Shown here one piece after another: positions 16,130 to 23,798 of a stretch of DNA of 64,000 nt. This DNA comes from GCA-2731375 sp002731375 (GTDB lineage: Bacteria; Pseudomonadota; Alphaproteobacteria; GCA-2731375). The DNA is taken from assembly GCA_030752605.1 (NCBI GenBank), contig JASMDX010000011.1, positions 4,226-68,225 of the forward strand, written 5' to 3'. How positions within the stretch are numbered: the stretch's first letter is position 1; each line of letters begins with the position of its first letter. Under the pieces are notes generated by a model. The model saw only the letters and a list, made by a program, of their open reading frames with translations. It had not been told where the DNA came from and searched no databases. Both the position numbers and the translations under genes were made by a program.

Positions 16130-17011
16130 ATGACAATTGATACGGACTTCTTTGCCGAGCACGGCTTTATTCTGGTGCCTGGGGTGTTGTCGCCCGAAAA
16201 GCTGCGCGCCGTCCAGGCGGAAACCGACCGCATCGTAAAGGCGGCCGCAGGTGTGGAAGATCATGACGCCATATATGATCTGGAGGCGAGCCATAAACCG
16301 AATGCGCCACGAGTCCGGCGCATCAAGACCCCGCATTTGCATTTTCCTGCCTTCGAGGAACTGGTCCGCGACGCAGAGGTTACCAACCCCGTGGCCGCCC
16401 TGATCGGCGAAAACATTCGCCTCTACGGTGGCAAGATCAACATTAAGGCGGCTGGCTATGGCGCGCCGGTGGAATGGCATCAGGACTGGGCCTTTTACCC
16501 TCATACCAACGACGATGTGCTAACGGTCGCTATCCTGCTTGATGACATGGATGCGGACAACGGCTCCCTCGGCATCGTGGCCGGCAGTCACAAGGGCCCT
16601 GTTTTCGACCACCACGCCGATGGCGCCTTCTGCGGCGCCCTGGATCTTGATGCCAATGAATTGGATTTTTCTCAGGCCGTGCAAATGGCCGGCAAGGCGG
16701 GGGATATGCTGATTTTTCATTCTCGGGCGGTACATGGCTCTCCGGCCAACCGCTCGAACCGGCAGCGCCGCCTGTTGATCTGGGAGATGACCGCCGCCGA
16801 TGCCTGGCCCTTGGCGGGCCTGCGCGACGGCTATGATGAATTCGAGCGATGGGTGATCCGGGGCGAAGGCAGCCTGGTGCCGCGTCTGGAAGACGTACCG
16901 GTACGCATGCCTTATCCGTTAGCCACCCATGGCGGCTCGATCTACGAAAACCAGCGCGGCATGGAGCGGCAATATTTCGAACATGTGGGCGCCGCCGCCG
17001 GCGCGGACTAG
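16130..17011 (+). CDS. Phytanoyl-CoA dioxygenase (PhyH) family protein
   Basis: This 293-residue non-heme Fe(II)/2-oxoglutarate dioxygenase has the family's opening FFAEHGFILVPGVLSPEKL. The iron-binding HxD is in VEWHQDWAFYPHTNDD and the distal histidine is in AVHGSPANRSNRQRR, which also holds the 2-oxoglutarate arginine. LLDDMDADNGSLGIVAGSH is the conserved core. Substrates of bacterial members range from fatty acyl-CoAs to amino acids, ectoine and secondary metabolites, so the substrate is open. It stands alone on the plus strand; its stop overlaps the end of the decayed minus-strand PAS_5 gene. Confidence 0.9.
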   Translation: MTIDTDFFAEHGFILVPGVLSPEKLRAVQAETDRIVKAAAGVEDHDAIYDLEASHKPNAPRVRRIKTPHLHFPAFEELVRDAEVTNPVAALIGENIRLYGGKINIKAAGYGAPVEWHQDWAFYPHTNDDVLTVAILLDDMDADNGSLGIVAGSHKGPVFDHHADGAFCGALDLDANELDFSQAVQMAGKAGDMLIFHSRAVHGSPANRSNRQRRLLIWEMTAADAWPLAGLRDGYDEFERWVIRGEGSLVPRLEDVPVRMPYPLATHGGSIYENQRGMERQYFEHVGAAAGAD

Positions 17012-17473
17012 ATTTCCGGGACGCTGGCGCCGATATCGACAAAGCTGTGTTGTTCGGTTGCGGCAAGCTGTTGAAATTGATCGGCTGCCTGCGGTGGGTT
17101 TATGCCGTCGAACATGCCGAAGACATTCAGCGTCTGCGGTGGTTGCCCCTCCCTTTTGGGCCGCAGGGACAGACTTAGGATTTCCACCGAACGGCTATTC
17201 CGGCCCGCGAAGTCAATCTCCCAAATCCAAATGGCGCCACAGGGCTGTGTGGCTGTGCGTACCGCGCGCGCCGCGTGAAGCGCGGTACCCAGGCTCCATC
17301 ATCTCGAGCAAATGGCGATCTGTCAGCTCAAACCCCATGATCTCGCGGATCATGGTGCCTGCCAGACGAAAGCTAATCTCGGTCTCGGAAAAGGCATCGA
17401 CCAGGGTAATCCACGGCAGAATTCCGGTGATGTCTTCAAGGCGCATGTCGGAGCGTCGGGACATAAGCTTGCC
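17008..17473 (-). pseudogene. Broken PAS_5-family gene
   Basis: Reading the minus strand from 17473, one frame gives GKLMSRRSDMRLEDITGIL, then a typical PAS_5 core with WITLVDAF, FRLAGTMIREIMGFEL and a stop at 17213. The rest of the domain resumes in another frame from about 17238 (WEIDFAGRNSRSVEIL, then LSLRP and NVFGMFDGI) and ends at 17008. A frameshift near 17230-17285 therefore splits the domain, and the normal N-terminus is missing where a response-regulator fragment abuts. PAS_5 proteins are small alphaproteobacterial sensory or motility-associated proteins of unclear role. A sequencing error could explain the shift but not the lost 5' end. Confidence 0.65.
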
Positions 17474-17582
17474 GTCGCGCCAAGTGGGTCAGATCCACCG
17501 CGTGGCCGGCATCGCTTAATGCGGCCTGCAATTGCCGGGCCAGGTCCTTGTCGTCCTCAACCACCAGCAACCGGCCCGAATA
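17436..17582 (-). pseudogene. N-terminal fragment of an OmpR-type response regulator
   Basis: In one minus-strand frame the sequence reads GRLLVVEDDKDLARQLQAAL, followed by SDAGHAVDLTH. This is the first strand, acidic pocket and first helix of a receiver domain. It breaks off after about 35 residues, before the phospho-acceptor aspartate, and runs into out-of-frame PAS_5 sequence that stops at 17436. No start codon or DNA-binding domain remains. It follows directly on the PepSY fragment, the usual gene order for PepSY-regulator-kinase operons. Confidence 0.6.
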
Positions 17583-17788
17583 ACGCCGGCCAGGCACCGC
17601 AATATCTGTTGCAGGGGCAGCACATCGCCAGCGCTGACCGCATCGCGGGCCCGATCATGATCACTGTCGCGATTCTGTTTCGCTAGCAGCAAACTATGCC
17701 GATGAACCCAGGGCGCCATCTGCTCCGCATGCTCCTGCCATGGGGCCGGCAGCCGATGCCTTGCCTGCGCCGCCGTGGGCAGAGCCAA
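17583..17788 (-). pseudogene. PepSY-type periplasmic protein, N-terminal remnant
   Basis: The frame opens at a TTG (17788) and upstream codons read a signal peptide-like LCIFLFTALALPTAAQA. The end of the recognisable part (DHDRARDAVSAGDVLPL, then QQIL) is the start of a PepSY domain as found in small proteins encoded next to two-component regulators. Instead of the rest of PepSY, the sequence passes, with a frame change, into GRLL and VVEDD of a receiver domain. PepSY domains at this point often read GRLL.VE, so a deletion between similar short sequences could have fused the two genes. Confidence 0.5.
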
Positions 17789-17947
17789 GGCGGTGAAAAG
17801 GAATATGCATAAATCCCATGAACCTTATCCCATACTACCCCACACTACCTGAACCGAGGGCGAACGAATTGCAGCCGCCAATATGAACGTGGCAATGTTG
17901 ACTTCGGGAGCCGGAGGCGGGTATCTGCAAGCCAGCGGGCAGCTTTC

Positions 17948-17970
17948 AGGCTCCTACAGCCTCTTTTTTT
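17948..17970 (+). terminator. Short hairpin plus T-run in the leader of ettA
   Basis: AGGCT (17948-17952) and AGCCT (17958-17962) form a 5-bp stem with a 5-base loop, followed by C and seven T residues. Just upstream a GGAGCC (about 17914) could pair with GGCTCC (17949-17954) as an alternative structure. It lies 25 bases before the ettA start, so it may be an attenuator, the end of a small RNA, or a weak terminator for upstream transcription. Confidence 0.4.
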
Positions 17971-17994
17971 GTAACAACGGCGGACCGATCAGGC

Positions 17995-19674
17995 ATGGCG
18001 TCCTATCAATATATCTACACGATGCGTGATTTGCGCAAGGTTTTCCCCGGTGGCCGGGAAGTGCTCAAGGACATCACCCTGGCCTTTTTCCCTGGCGCCA
18101 AGATTGGCGTTATCGGCGGCAACGGCGCCGGTAAATCTACGTTGCTGCGGATCATGGCCGGCATTGAAGCCGAGTTCACCGGCGAGGCCTGGGCCGCCGA
18201 GGGCGTCCGCGTCGGGCTGTTGAGCCAGGAACCGGAACTGGACCCCCAAAAGGATGTCCAGGGCAATGTTACCGACGGGGTGCGTGTCACCAAAGATCTG
18301 CTCGACCGGTTCGAGGCGGTCAGCCTGCGCTTTGCCGAGGAAATGACCGACGACGAGATGAACGCCCTGATCGAGGAACAGGGCGAATTGCAGGAACAGA
18401 TCGATGCCGCTGAGGCATGGGATCTGGACCGCCATATAGAGATCGCCATGGATGCCCTGCGCTGCCCGCCGGGCGATGCGGATGTAACCAAGCTTTCGGG
18501 TGGCGAGCGGCGCCGGGTGGCGCTCTGCCGGCTGTTGCTGGAGAAGCCTGATCTGTTGCTGCTGGATGAGCCGACCAACCATCTGGATGCGGAATCCGTG
18601 GGCTGGCTGGAGCGCCATTTGCATGATTACACCGGCACCGTGGTGGCGATTACCCATGACCGCTATTTTCTCGACAATGTTGCCGGCTGGATTCTGGAGC
18701 TGGACCGGGGCCGGGGTATCCCTTACGAGGGCAATTATTCCGGTTGGCTGGTACAGAAACAAAAACGCCTGGAGCAAGAGGGCAAGCAGGAAGAAGCCCG
18801 CCAACGCAGCCTGGCGATGGAGCTGGAATGGATCCAGCAATCGCCCCGGGCCCGCCAGGCTAAGAGCAAGGCTCGCATCCGGGCTTACGAGAATTTGCTG
18901 GCCCAGGACATGGAGGCCCAGGTCAAACGGGCGCAGATCGTTATTCCGCCGGGGCCGCGCCTGGGCGATCTGGTGATCGAGGCCCAGGGCCTGGAAAAAG
19001 CCTATGGCGAACGCCTGTTGATCGATGGCCTGGATTTCAAACTGCCGCCCGGCGGTATTGTCGGGGTGATCGGTCCCAACGGTGCCGGCAAGACCACCTT
19101 ATTCCGCATGCTGGTCGGCGAAGAGGCGCCCGATCAGGGCAGCCTGCGGGTCGGCGACACGGTGGCGCTGGGCTATGTGGACCAATCCCGCGACGCCCTG
19201 GCCGGCGAGGCCACGGCCTGGCAGGAGATTTCAGGCGGCGCGGAAGAGATCGAGCTGGGCAAGCGCAGCGTTAACAGCCGGGCCTATTGCACCTGGTTCG
19301 GCTTTCGCGGTCCCGATCAGCAAAAGCCCGTGGGCCAGCTGTCGGGCGGCGAGCGTAACCGTGTGCATTTGGCCAAGATGTTGAAGTCCGGCGCCAACCT
19401 GATCCTGCTGGATGAGCCGACTAACGATCTGGACGTGGATACCTTGCGCGCCCTGGAGGAGGCTTTGTTGAATTTCGCCGGCTGCGCCATGGTGATCAGC
19501 CATGACCGCTGGTTTCTGGACCGCATCGCCACGCATATTTTGGCCTTTGAAGGCGACAGCCACGTGGAATGGTTCGAAGGCAATTACGAGACCTACGAGG
19601 AAGACCGCAAACGCCGCCTGGGCCAGGCCGCCGACCAACCCCACCGCATCAGGTACAAGCCTATATCCCGTTGA
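17995..19674 (+). CDS. ettA: Energy-dependent translational throttle protein EttA (ABC-F)
   Basis: EttA is a ribosome-associated ABC-F ATPase that gates the first elongation step according to the ATP/ADP ratio. The 559-residue protein begins MASYQYIYTMRDLRKVFPGG, as EttA does, and has two ABC domains without membrane segments. Walker A motifs are GGNGAGKST and GPNGAGKTT, signatures are LSGGERRR and LSGGERNR, and both Walker B/D-loops are complete (LLDEPTNHLD and LLDEPTNDLD). The linker between domains carries the P-site tRNA interaction motif region (QSPRARQAKSKARI). Length matches the family. Confidence 0.96.
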   Translation: MASYQYIYTMRDLRKVFPGGREVLKDITLAFFPGAKIGVIGGNGAGKSTLLRIMAGIEAEFTGEAWAAEGVRVGLLSQEPELDPQKDVQGNVTDGVRVTKDLLDRFEAVSLRFAEEMTDDEMNALIEEQGELQEQIDAAEAWDLDRHIEIAMDALRCPPGDADVTKLSGGERRRVALCRLLLEKPDLLLLDEPTNHLDAESVGWLERHLHDYTGTVVAITHDRYFLDNVAGWILELDRGRGIPYEGNYSGWLVQKQKRLEQEGKQEEARQRSLAMELEWIQQSPRARQAKSKARIRAYENLLAQDMEAQVKRAQIVIPPGPRLGDLVIEAQGLEKAYGERLLIDGLDFKLPPGGIVGVIGPNGAGKTTLFRMLVGEEAPDQGSLRVGDTVALGYVDQSRDALAGEATAWQEISGGAEEIELGKRSVNSRAYCTWFGFRGPDQQKPVGQLSGGERNRVHLAKMLKSGANLILLDEPTNDLDVDTLRALEEALLNFAGCAMVISHDRWFLDRIATHILAFEGDSHVEWFEGNYETYEEDRKRRLGQAADQPHRIRYKPISR

Positions 19675-19891
19675 TTCGATGAAAGGTCATTCCCGATGCC
19701 TGTTGCGTTTGCTCTTGACCCAGGCTGTGTAAAAAGGGCGGCTGGCGGATCTTTTGGTGCAGGATCCTCAACTTCGAAATCGCTGTCGAAGGCCCGCATG
19801 GCTAAGTTGATGACCACTACCGTAGGTCATCCGGGGTATGTCGGTTATAGTCGCCGGCCACGCATAATTCGTTCCTGCAGAGGAGGCCGAC

Positions 19892-20656
19892 TTGGACCAG
19901 CTGGCAACGATCCACGCCGAGCGCGGCGGGCGCGACGGGCCCTTGATGGTGCTGCTGCACGGTATGGGCTGCAACGCTGCGGTTTGGGATGGTCTCCTAC
20001 CACTGCTGGCGGCTGAGTGGCCGGGCGGCTGGCTTGTGCCAGACCTGCGGGGCCATGGCCGCTCTCCTCACCGCGCACCGTACGGCCTCGGTCTCCATGC
20101 AGCGGATGTAGCCCACATCATCGACCCTGAGGACGAGATTACGGTGGTCGGACATTCAATGGGCGGCGGGGTCGCTGTCGCATTGGCGAACGACCTCTTT
20201 GGCGTTCCCGTCCGCCGGGTCATTGCCTTCGGCTACAAGGTCGACTGGAGTGACAACGAAGTCGCTCGGGCCGCCAAGATCGCGGCAACGCCACCGCGGG
20301 TCTTCGACAACCGCGCGGCAGCGGTTGATCGGGCGCTGCAGGTCGCCGGACTGGCCGAGCTAGTTGAGCCGAGCGCACGCGTTGCCGATCTGAGTGTCAC
20401 GGCGACCGAAGGCGGTTACAAGCTGTCGACCGACCCGCGCGTAAATGTGATTAGCGCGCCGGACTCTGTCACGCTCGCCGGAGCAGCGCGCGCGCCGCTC
20501 CACCTCTTTACCGGCGAGCACGATGCGGTCGGCACTGCTGCGGGCATGGCTAAGCTCGGTGAGGTCACGGTGCTACCGGGACTAGGCCACAGCCCCCATG
20601 TTGAGGCGCCGGAGGCCTTTTGGCAGGCAATCGCATGCGCGCTGGAATTCGCCTGA
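19892..20656 (+). CDS. Alpha/beta fold hydrolase
   Basis: This 254-residue protein has an oxyanion-loop HGMG motif in VLLHGMGCNAAVWDGL, the nucleophile elbow GHSMGG (S89), the acid in TGEHDAVG and the histidine in GLGHSPHVEAPE, so the triad is complete. The start is the TTG at 19892, supported by a perfect AGGAGG at 19881-19886 five bases before it; no ATG fits as well. The substrate is unknown. Codon and base patterns (many CTC, GTC and CGC runs) look somewhat unlike the neighbours, which could mean transfer, but this is an impression and was not measured. Confidence 0.85.
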   Translation: MDQLATIHAERGGRDGPLMVLLHGMGCNAAVWDGLLPLLAAEWPGGWLVPDLRGHGRSPHRAPYGLGLHAADVAHIIDPEDEITVVGHSMGGGVAVALANDLFGVPVRRVIAFGYKVDWSDNEVARAAKIAATPPRVFDNRAAAVDRALQVAGLAELVEPSARVADLSVTATEGGYKLSTDPRVNVISAPDSVTLAGAARAPLHLFTGEHDAVGTAAGMAKLGEVTVLPGLGHSPHVEAPEAFWQAIACALEFA

Positions 20657-20967
20657 GCCACCTTAGGGCTGAATGTAGCGAGGCCGAACGATACATGGAC
20701 AAATCCGCATTTGCTAACGACAAGGCCGGTCGACCCTCGTTCTAGACCAGATTTGCATCAAAAACCGACAGATACACGAAGATGACTGAGAGAACTTGAG
20801 GGATCAATAGGAGCTAACTCGAGCACCGAATTCATCAGTATTCAGACGCCCAGTTGTGAAATCCAAACCTTCGGAATATTGCCTCTAGGATTTACCTGAT
20901 GGCCTCTTTTTGATGCTATGGACGGCTCCCATCCGTCGGTACCATTGAACGCTAGGGCGTTTTAAGG
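20657..20967. other. Intergenic stretch with no recognised gene
   Basis: These 311 bases lie between the alpha/beta hydrolase and mlaC, whose 3' ends face each other. They are less GC-rich than the neighbours, and no open frame shows recognisable protein motifs. No clear terminator hairpin was found for either flanking gene. Confidence 0.5.
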
Positions 20968-21615
20968 CTACTTCGTCACGCCTTTGATCTTGCGCACCTT
21001 GGCTTCCAATGTGTCCAGGAAGGCATCCATGTCGCCGCCGGCGGTGCGTACGGCGGCGGCGAAGTCGGAACGCTGGGTCAGGGACAGGGAGATTCCTTCG
21101 AGCATGACATCGACAATGCGTACGGCGCCCAGGCGCTCTCGCAAATACCAAATGACCTCGACCGGTTCGCCCCCCGGGCGCTGGATGCGCGTCTTGACTA
21201 TGGCCCTGCCGCGTTCGTCAATGCTTTCATTGATCACCATAAACGACTCGCCGGAATAGTTGCTAAAACGGGCCGCGTACGAATTAACGATATAGTCTTC
21301 AAACAGTTTCAGATAGCGCCGCCGTTGGGCAAAATTCGCACGCCGCCAATAACGCCCCAAGGCGAAACGTGCAATGCCTCTAAGGGCGAAACTTTGGTTC
21401 AGCAGATGGCGGAAGCGGCGGTTTTTTTCCTGCTGGGTCAACTTCTGGTCTGACAGCATCGCCACCGCGGCGTCACCCAGGAATTTAACCTGTTTCCTGG
21501 CTTCACCTGGCAATAACGGCCGATTTTGGGATTGCGCCACGGCGCCACGGACCGTCACGGAAGCTGTCACTACCAACGTTAGTGCGCAGAGGCCCAAGAA
21601 TTTCCGGCGTAGCAT
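20968..21615 (-). CDS. mlaC: MlaC/Ttg2D-type phospholipid-binding protein
   Basis: MlaC is the periplasmic shuttle that carries phospholipid between the outer-membrane MlaA complex and the inner-membrane MlaFEDB complex. The 215-residue form starting MLRRKFLGLCALTL is preferred, as it gives a normal signal peptide ending near GAVAQ and leaves 16 bases after the mlaA stop. Family motifs are FLGDAAVAMLSDQKLT, the FALGRYWRRA segment, YIVNSYAARFSNYSGE and VIWYLRERLGAVRIVDVMLEGIS. No mlaD, mlaE or mlaF genes are in the window. Confidence 0.92.
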   Translation of the reverse strand: MLRRKFLGLCALTLVVTASVTVRGAVAQSQNRPLLPGEARKQVKFLGDAAVAMLSDQKLTQQEKNRRFRHLLNQSFALRGIARFALGRYWRRANFAQRRRYLKLFEDYIVNSYAARFSNYSGESFMVINESIDERGRAIVKTRIQRPGGEPVEVIWYLRERLGAVRIVDVMLEGISLSLTQRSDFAAAVRTAGGDMDAFLDTLEAKVRKIKGVTK

Positions 21616-21631
21616 GGACGTACCGCCAAGC

Positions 21632-22501
21632 CTATTTTCTGATGGAGGAAACACGCTCTACGCCTTTGTCTTCCTCTAATTCTTCCGACATTTCCGGCAA
21701 AGGGTTCATGGGACCGCGGCCATTGGCGATTTCCGAGGCGCGGTATTGCCGGTACAAACTGCGTACCGTGGCATAAAAATCGATCGATCCGCGTTCAATC
21801 TCGTCAAATGTTTCGATAGTACGGGACCGGGTGTCGATACCCTTGATCACAGTGCGCGCCAAGGCAAAGCCGCTACGGTGCTCGGTTGGCACAATATAGT
21901 TGATCGGATTAATATAAAAATTGACTGCCATTCCCAAGGTATCACGAACATTCGACGGGCCGTAGATAGGCAGCATCAAATACGGCCCCGGATCCGCCCC
22001 CCAAACCGCCAGTGTTTGGCCCGAATCCTCACCATGGAAAGGAATGCCCGCATCGGGATCTTTTGGATTGTCGCCCGCGGCGACATCGTTCAGACCAGCC
22101 GGGCCAAAGAAGGTATTGGTCGTGAAGCGGCCAAAACTGTCCGATGCACGCTCGACTTCCCCTTGAAGGATGTCATGCACGAAAATGCCTGGTGTCTCCA
22201 GGTTATTGACCACGCTGCGGACGCTGTTTCTGAGTCCTTTGGGCAAGGCGCCACGGTAAAATTCCGAGACGGGACGCAACAACAAATGGTCAATGCCGCG
22301 GTTAAACTCGAAAAAATAGCGGTTTAGCGGCTCTAATGGGTCGTTGTCTTCTTTGAAGGCCGCCATCGCTTCCTTGTCGGAGGCGGGCGGCGGCGTGGCG
22401 CAACCGGTCAGGGCAGCAAGCGTGATAACTCCGGCCAGGGCCAACTTGGCGCTACTGCGTACTGTCACGAAATGCTCTCGCACGGCTAACTTGTTCCTCA
22501 T
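21632..22501 (-). CDS. mlaA: MlaA/VacJ family outer-membrane lipoprotein
   Basis: MlaA removes misplaced phospholipids from the outer leaflet of the outer membrane. The protein of about 289 residues has a lipobox (LAALTGC) followed by the family core: DPLEPLNRYFFEFNRGIDH, LETPGIFVHDILQG, RFTTNTFFGPAGLNDVA and GADPGPYLMLPIYGPSNVRD. The start is uncertain; an ATG at 22501 is given, but a GTG 60 bases further in would give a shorter signal peptide. mlaC follows after 16 bases, and the pair forms a lipid-asymmetry operon. Confidence 0.94.
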   Translation of the reverse strand: MRNKLAVREHFVTVRSSAKLALAGVITLAALTGCATPPPASDKEAMAAFKEDNDPLEPLNRYFFEFNRGIDHLLLRPVSEFYRGALPKGLRNSVRSVVNNLETPGIFVHDILQGEVERASDSFGRFTTNTFFGPAGLNDVAAGDNPKDPDAGIPFHGEDSGQTLAVWGADPGPYLMLPIYGPSNVRDTLGMAVNFYINPINYIVPTEHRSGFALARTVIKGIDTRSRTIETFDEIERGSIDFYATVRSLYRQYRASEIANGRGPMNPLPEMSEELEEDKGVERVSSIRK

Positions 22502-22952
22502 AGCGCCACATAGTTCCCTGAAAACCAAGCGTAAACATAACCCAGGTCGTATCGATTCTCTTAACGATCATTGTTAAGATCATCTTGACTGTCGTTATAG
22601 TGGTAAATTTACAACAGACGCCGCAACCACTCATGGCGCCAGACAAAGCGCCATTTAGCCACGGGTCTTGCTAGCGACGAAACACCGGCAGACTTCGTAC
22701 CACAGGGAAATCACCTTGGCTAGTTTACGTATTATTTTTGTGTTAAATCACTCAAGAACGTTACAATTGAGCCGCTATGCACGCCATGGTCAATGCGGCC
22801 TTCGCCGCCATCAAAGCTTGCCGTTAAGGGGCTTTCAAAGCCAGCATCAGGTTTCCTCACGCCCGGCTCAGCGGAATGTCATAGCCCGCGCGCGGGATCT
22901 CGTCGTTTATGAGGTGCCAGAGGTGCCGCGGCTTGTTTTTCAGCGATTCATC
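22502..22952. other. Intergenic stretch upstream of mlaA
   Basis: About 450 bases hold the presumed mlaA promoter, an inverted repeat (22559-22579), and no convincing gene. After the stop of the hydrolase at 22953, the same minus-strand frame continues for 31 codons (including LWHLINDEIPRAGYDIPLSR) with a protein-like composition, possibly a small decayed or extended coding remnant. The rest shows nothing recognisable. Confidence 0.45.
22559..22579. promoter_or_regulatory. Perfect 7-bp inverted repeat upstream of mlaA
   Basis: TCTTAAC at 22559-22565 and GTTAAGA at 22573-22579 are exact inverted copies around a 7-base spacer, 58 bases upstream of the mlaA start in an AT-rich patch. The size and symmetry fit a binding site for a dimeric regulator. 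No T-run follows on either strand, which argues against a terminator. Confidence 0.35.
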
Positions 22953-23771
22953 TCAGTCATGGCCTCCATGAGGACTCCGTGCAGCTAGGAAGCCGCGGAG
23001 GGCATCCAGGGTTTCATCTGGCGCCTCATCCATCATGTTATGGCCGGCGCCCGCGATAACGGTTTCTTGGGCCCCAGCAATCAGGGCGGCTGTTTTCCGG
23101 GCCGCCTTCAACGGCGTCATCATGTCCTTTTCACCCATGATCGATAGTGTCGGGCATTTCACCCGGCCCGCCGCTGCCTCGCCGCCGTTATACTTGTCGC
23201 AGGCATTCATATCATTGAACAATATTCCTTCGGCGGAACCTTCCACCAGGCGCATGCCGCCCTTCAGCATCCAGGTGCCCGGTATGGTGTGCCGCCCCAG
23301 TTGCGCCGCCCGGCCATAGCCCCAGGCGTTGGTTAGTTGCTTGGCCAAATCCTCGTTTGCACGTGCCGAGTTCAACAATTCGTTGTTGACCCGCATGGGG
23401 TAGGCACAGCCCAATAGCGCCAAGGCGCTAACCCGCTCGGGGTAGCGGGCTGCCGCATTCAAGGTGGTCAGAGAACCAATACTGTGACCAACCAAAGCGG
23501 CCTGTTGCAGGCCGGCTGCATCCAGTACGGCAATCAGCCAATCAGCCAGCTCTTCTATTATCGGCACCGGCGGTCCGTCGCTGCGGCCATGACCGGGCAT
23601 GTCCAGGGCCAGGACGCCATGGCCATGCCAGGCGAAATAACGGGTCTGCAGTTTCCACACCGTATGATCCGCCGCCGCGCCATGTATGAAAACGATGGTG
23701 GGCAGTTTCGAATTAAAGGGCTTGCCACCCGTAGCGGCGTAGACCTTGCGGCCATCGACATTCAGCTCCAT
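22953..23771 (-). CDS. Alpha/beta fold hydrolase
   Basis: This 272-residue hydrolase has the oxyanion motif HGAAADHTVW, the conserved ALDMPGHGRSDGP turn, the nucleophile GHSIGS (S97), the acid in MGEKDMMTP and the histidine in GAGHNMMDEAPDE. It lies 27 bases after the sulfhydrylase gene and is probably co-transcribed. Acyl-transferring hydrolases such as MetX supply the substrate of that sulfhydrylase, but this protein is shorter and lacks MetX-like signatures I could recognise, so a general esterase/lipase role is safer. Confidence 0.87.
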   Translation of the reverse strand: MELNVDGRKVYAATGGKPFNSKLPTIVFIHGAAADHTVWKLQTRYFAWHGHGVLALDMPGHGRSDGPPVPIIEELADWLIAVLDAAGLQQAALVGHSIGSLTTLNAAARYPERVSALALLGCAYPMRVNNELLNSARANEDLAKQLTNAWGYGRAAQLGRHTIPGTWMLKGGMRLVEGSAEGILFNDMNACDKYNGGEAAAGRVKCPTLSIMGEKDMMTPLKAARKTAALIAGAQETVIAGAGHNMMDEAPDETLDALRGFLAARSPHGGHD

Positions 23772-23798
23772 GGCTCCAACTCCTGTCTCTCGAATGCG

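Noticed and set aside
19675..19891. Possible transposase tail after ettA
   Set aside because: A short frame ends LLRLLLTQAV and a following frame reads RNRCRRPAWLS-like text, but the similarity is too short to support.
22668..22988. 106-codon plus-strand frame upstream of mlaA
   Set aside because: Arg/His/Gln-rich composition, no motif, no ribosome site, and it runs into the 3' end of a real minus-strand gene.
22953..23771. Homoserine O-acetyltransferase (MetX) as partner of the sulfhydrylase
   Set aside because: The protein is about 100 residues shorter than MetX and lacks its characteristic segments; only the general alpha/beta hydrolase motifs are present.
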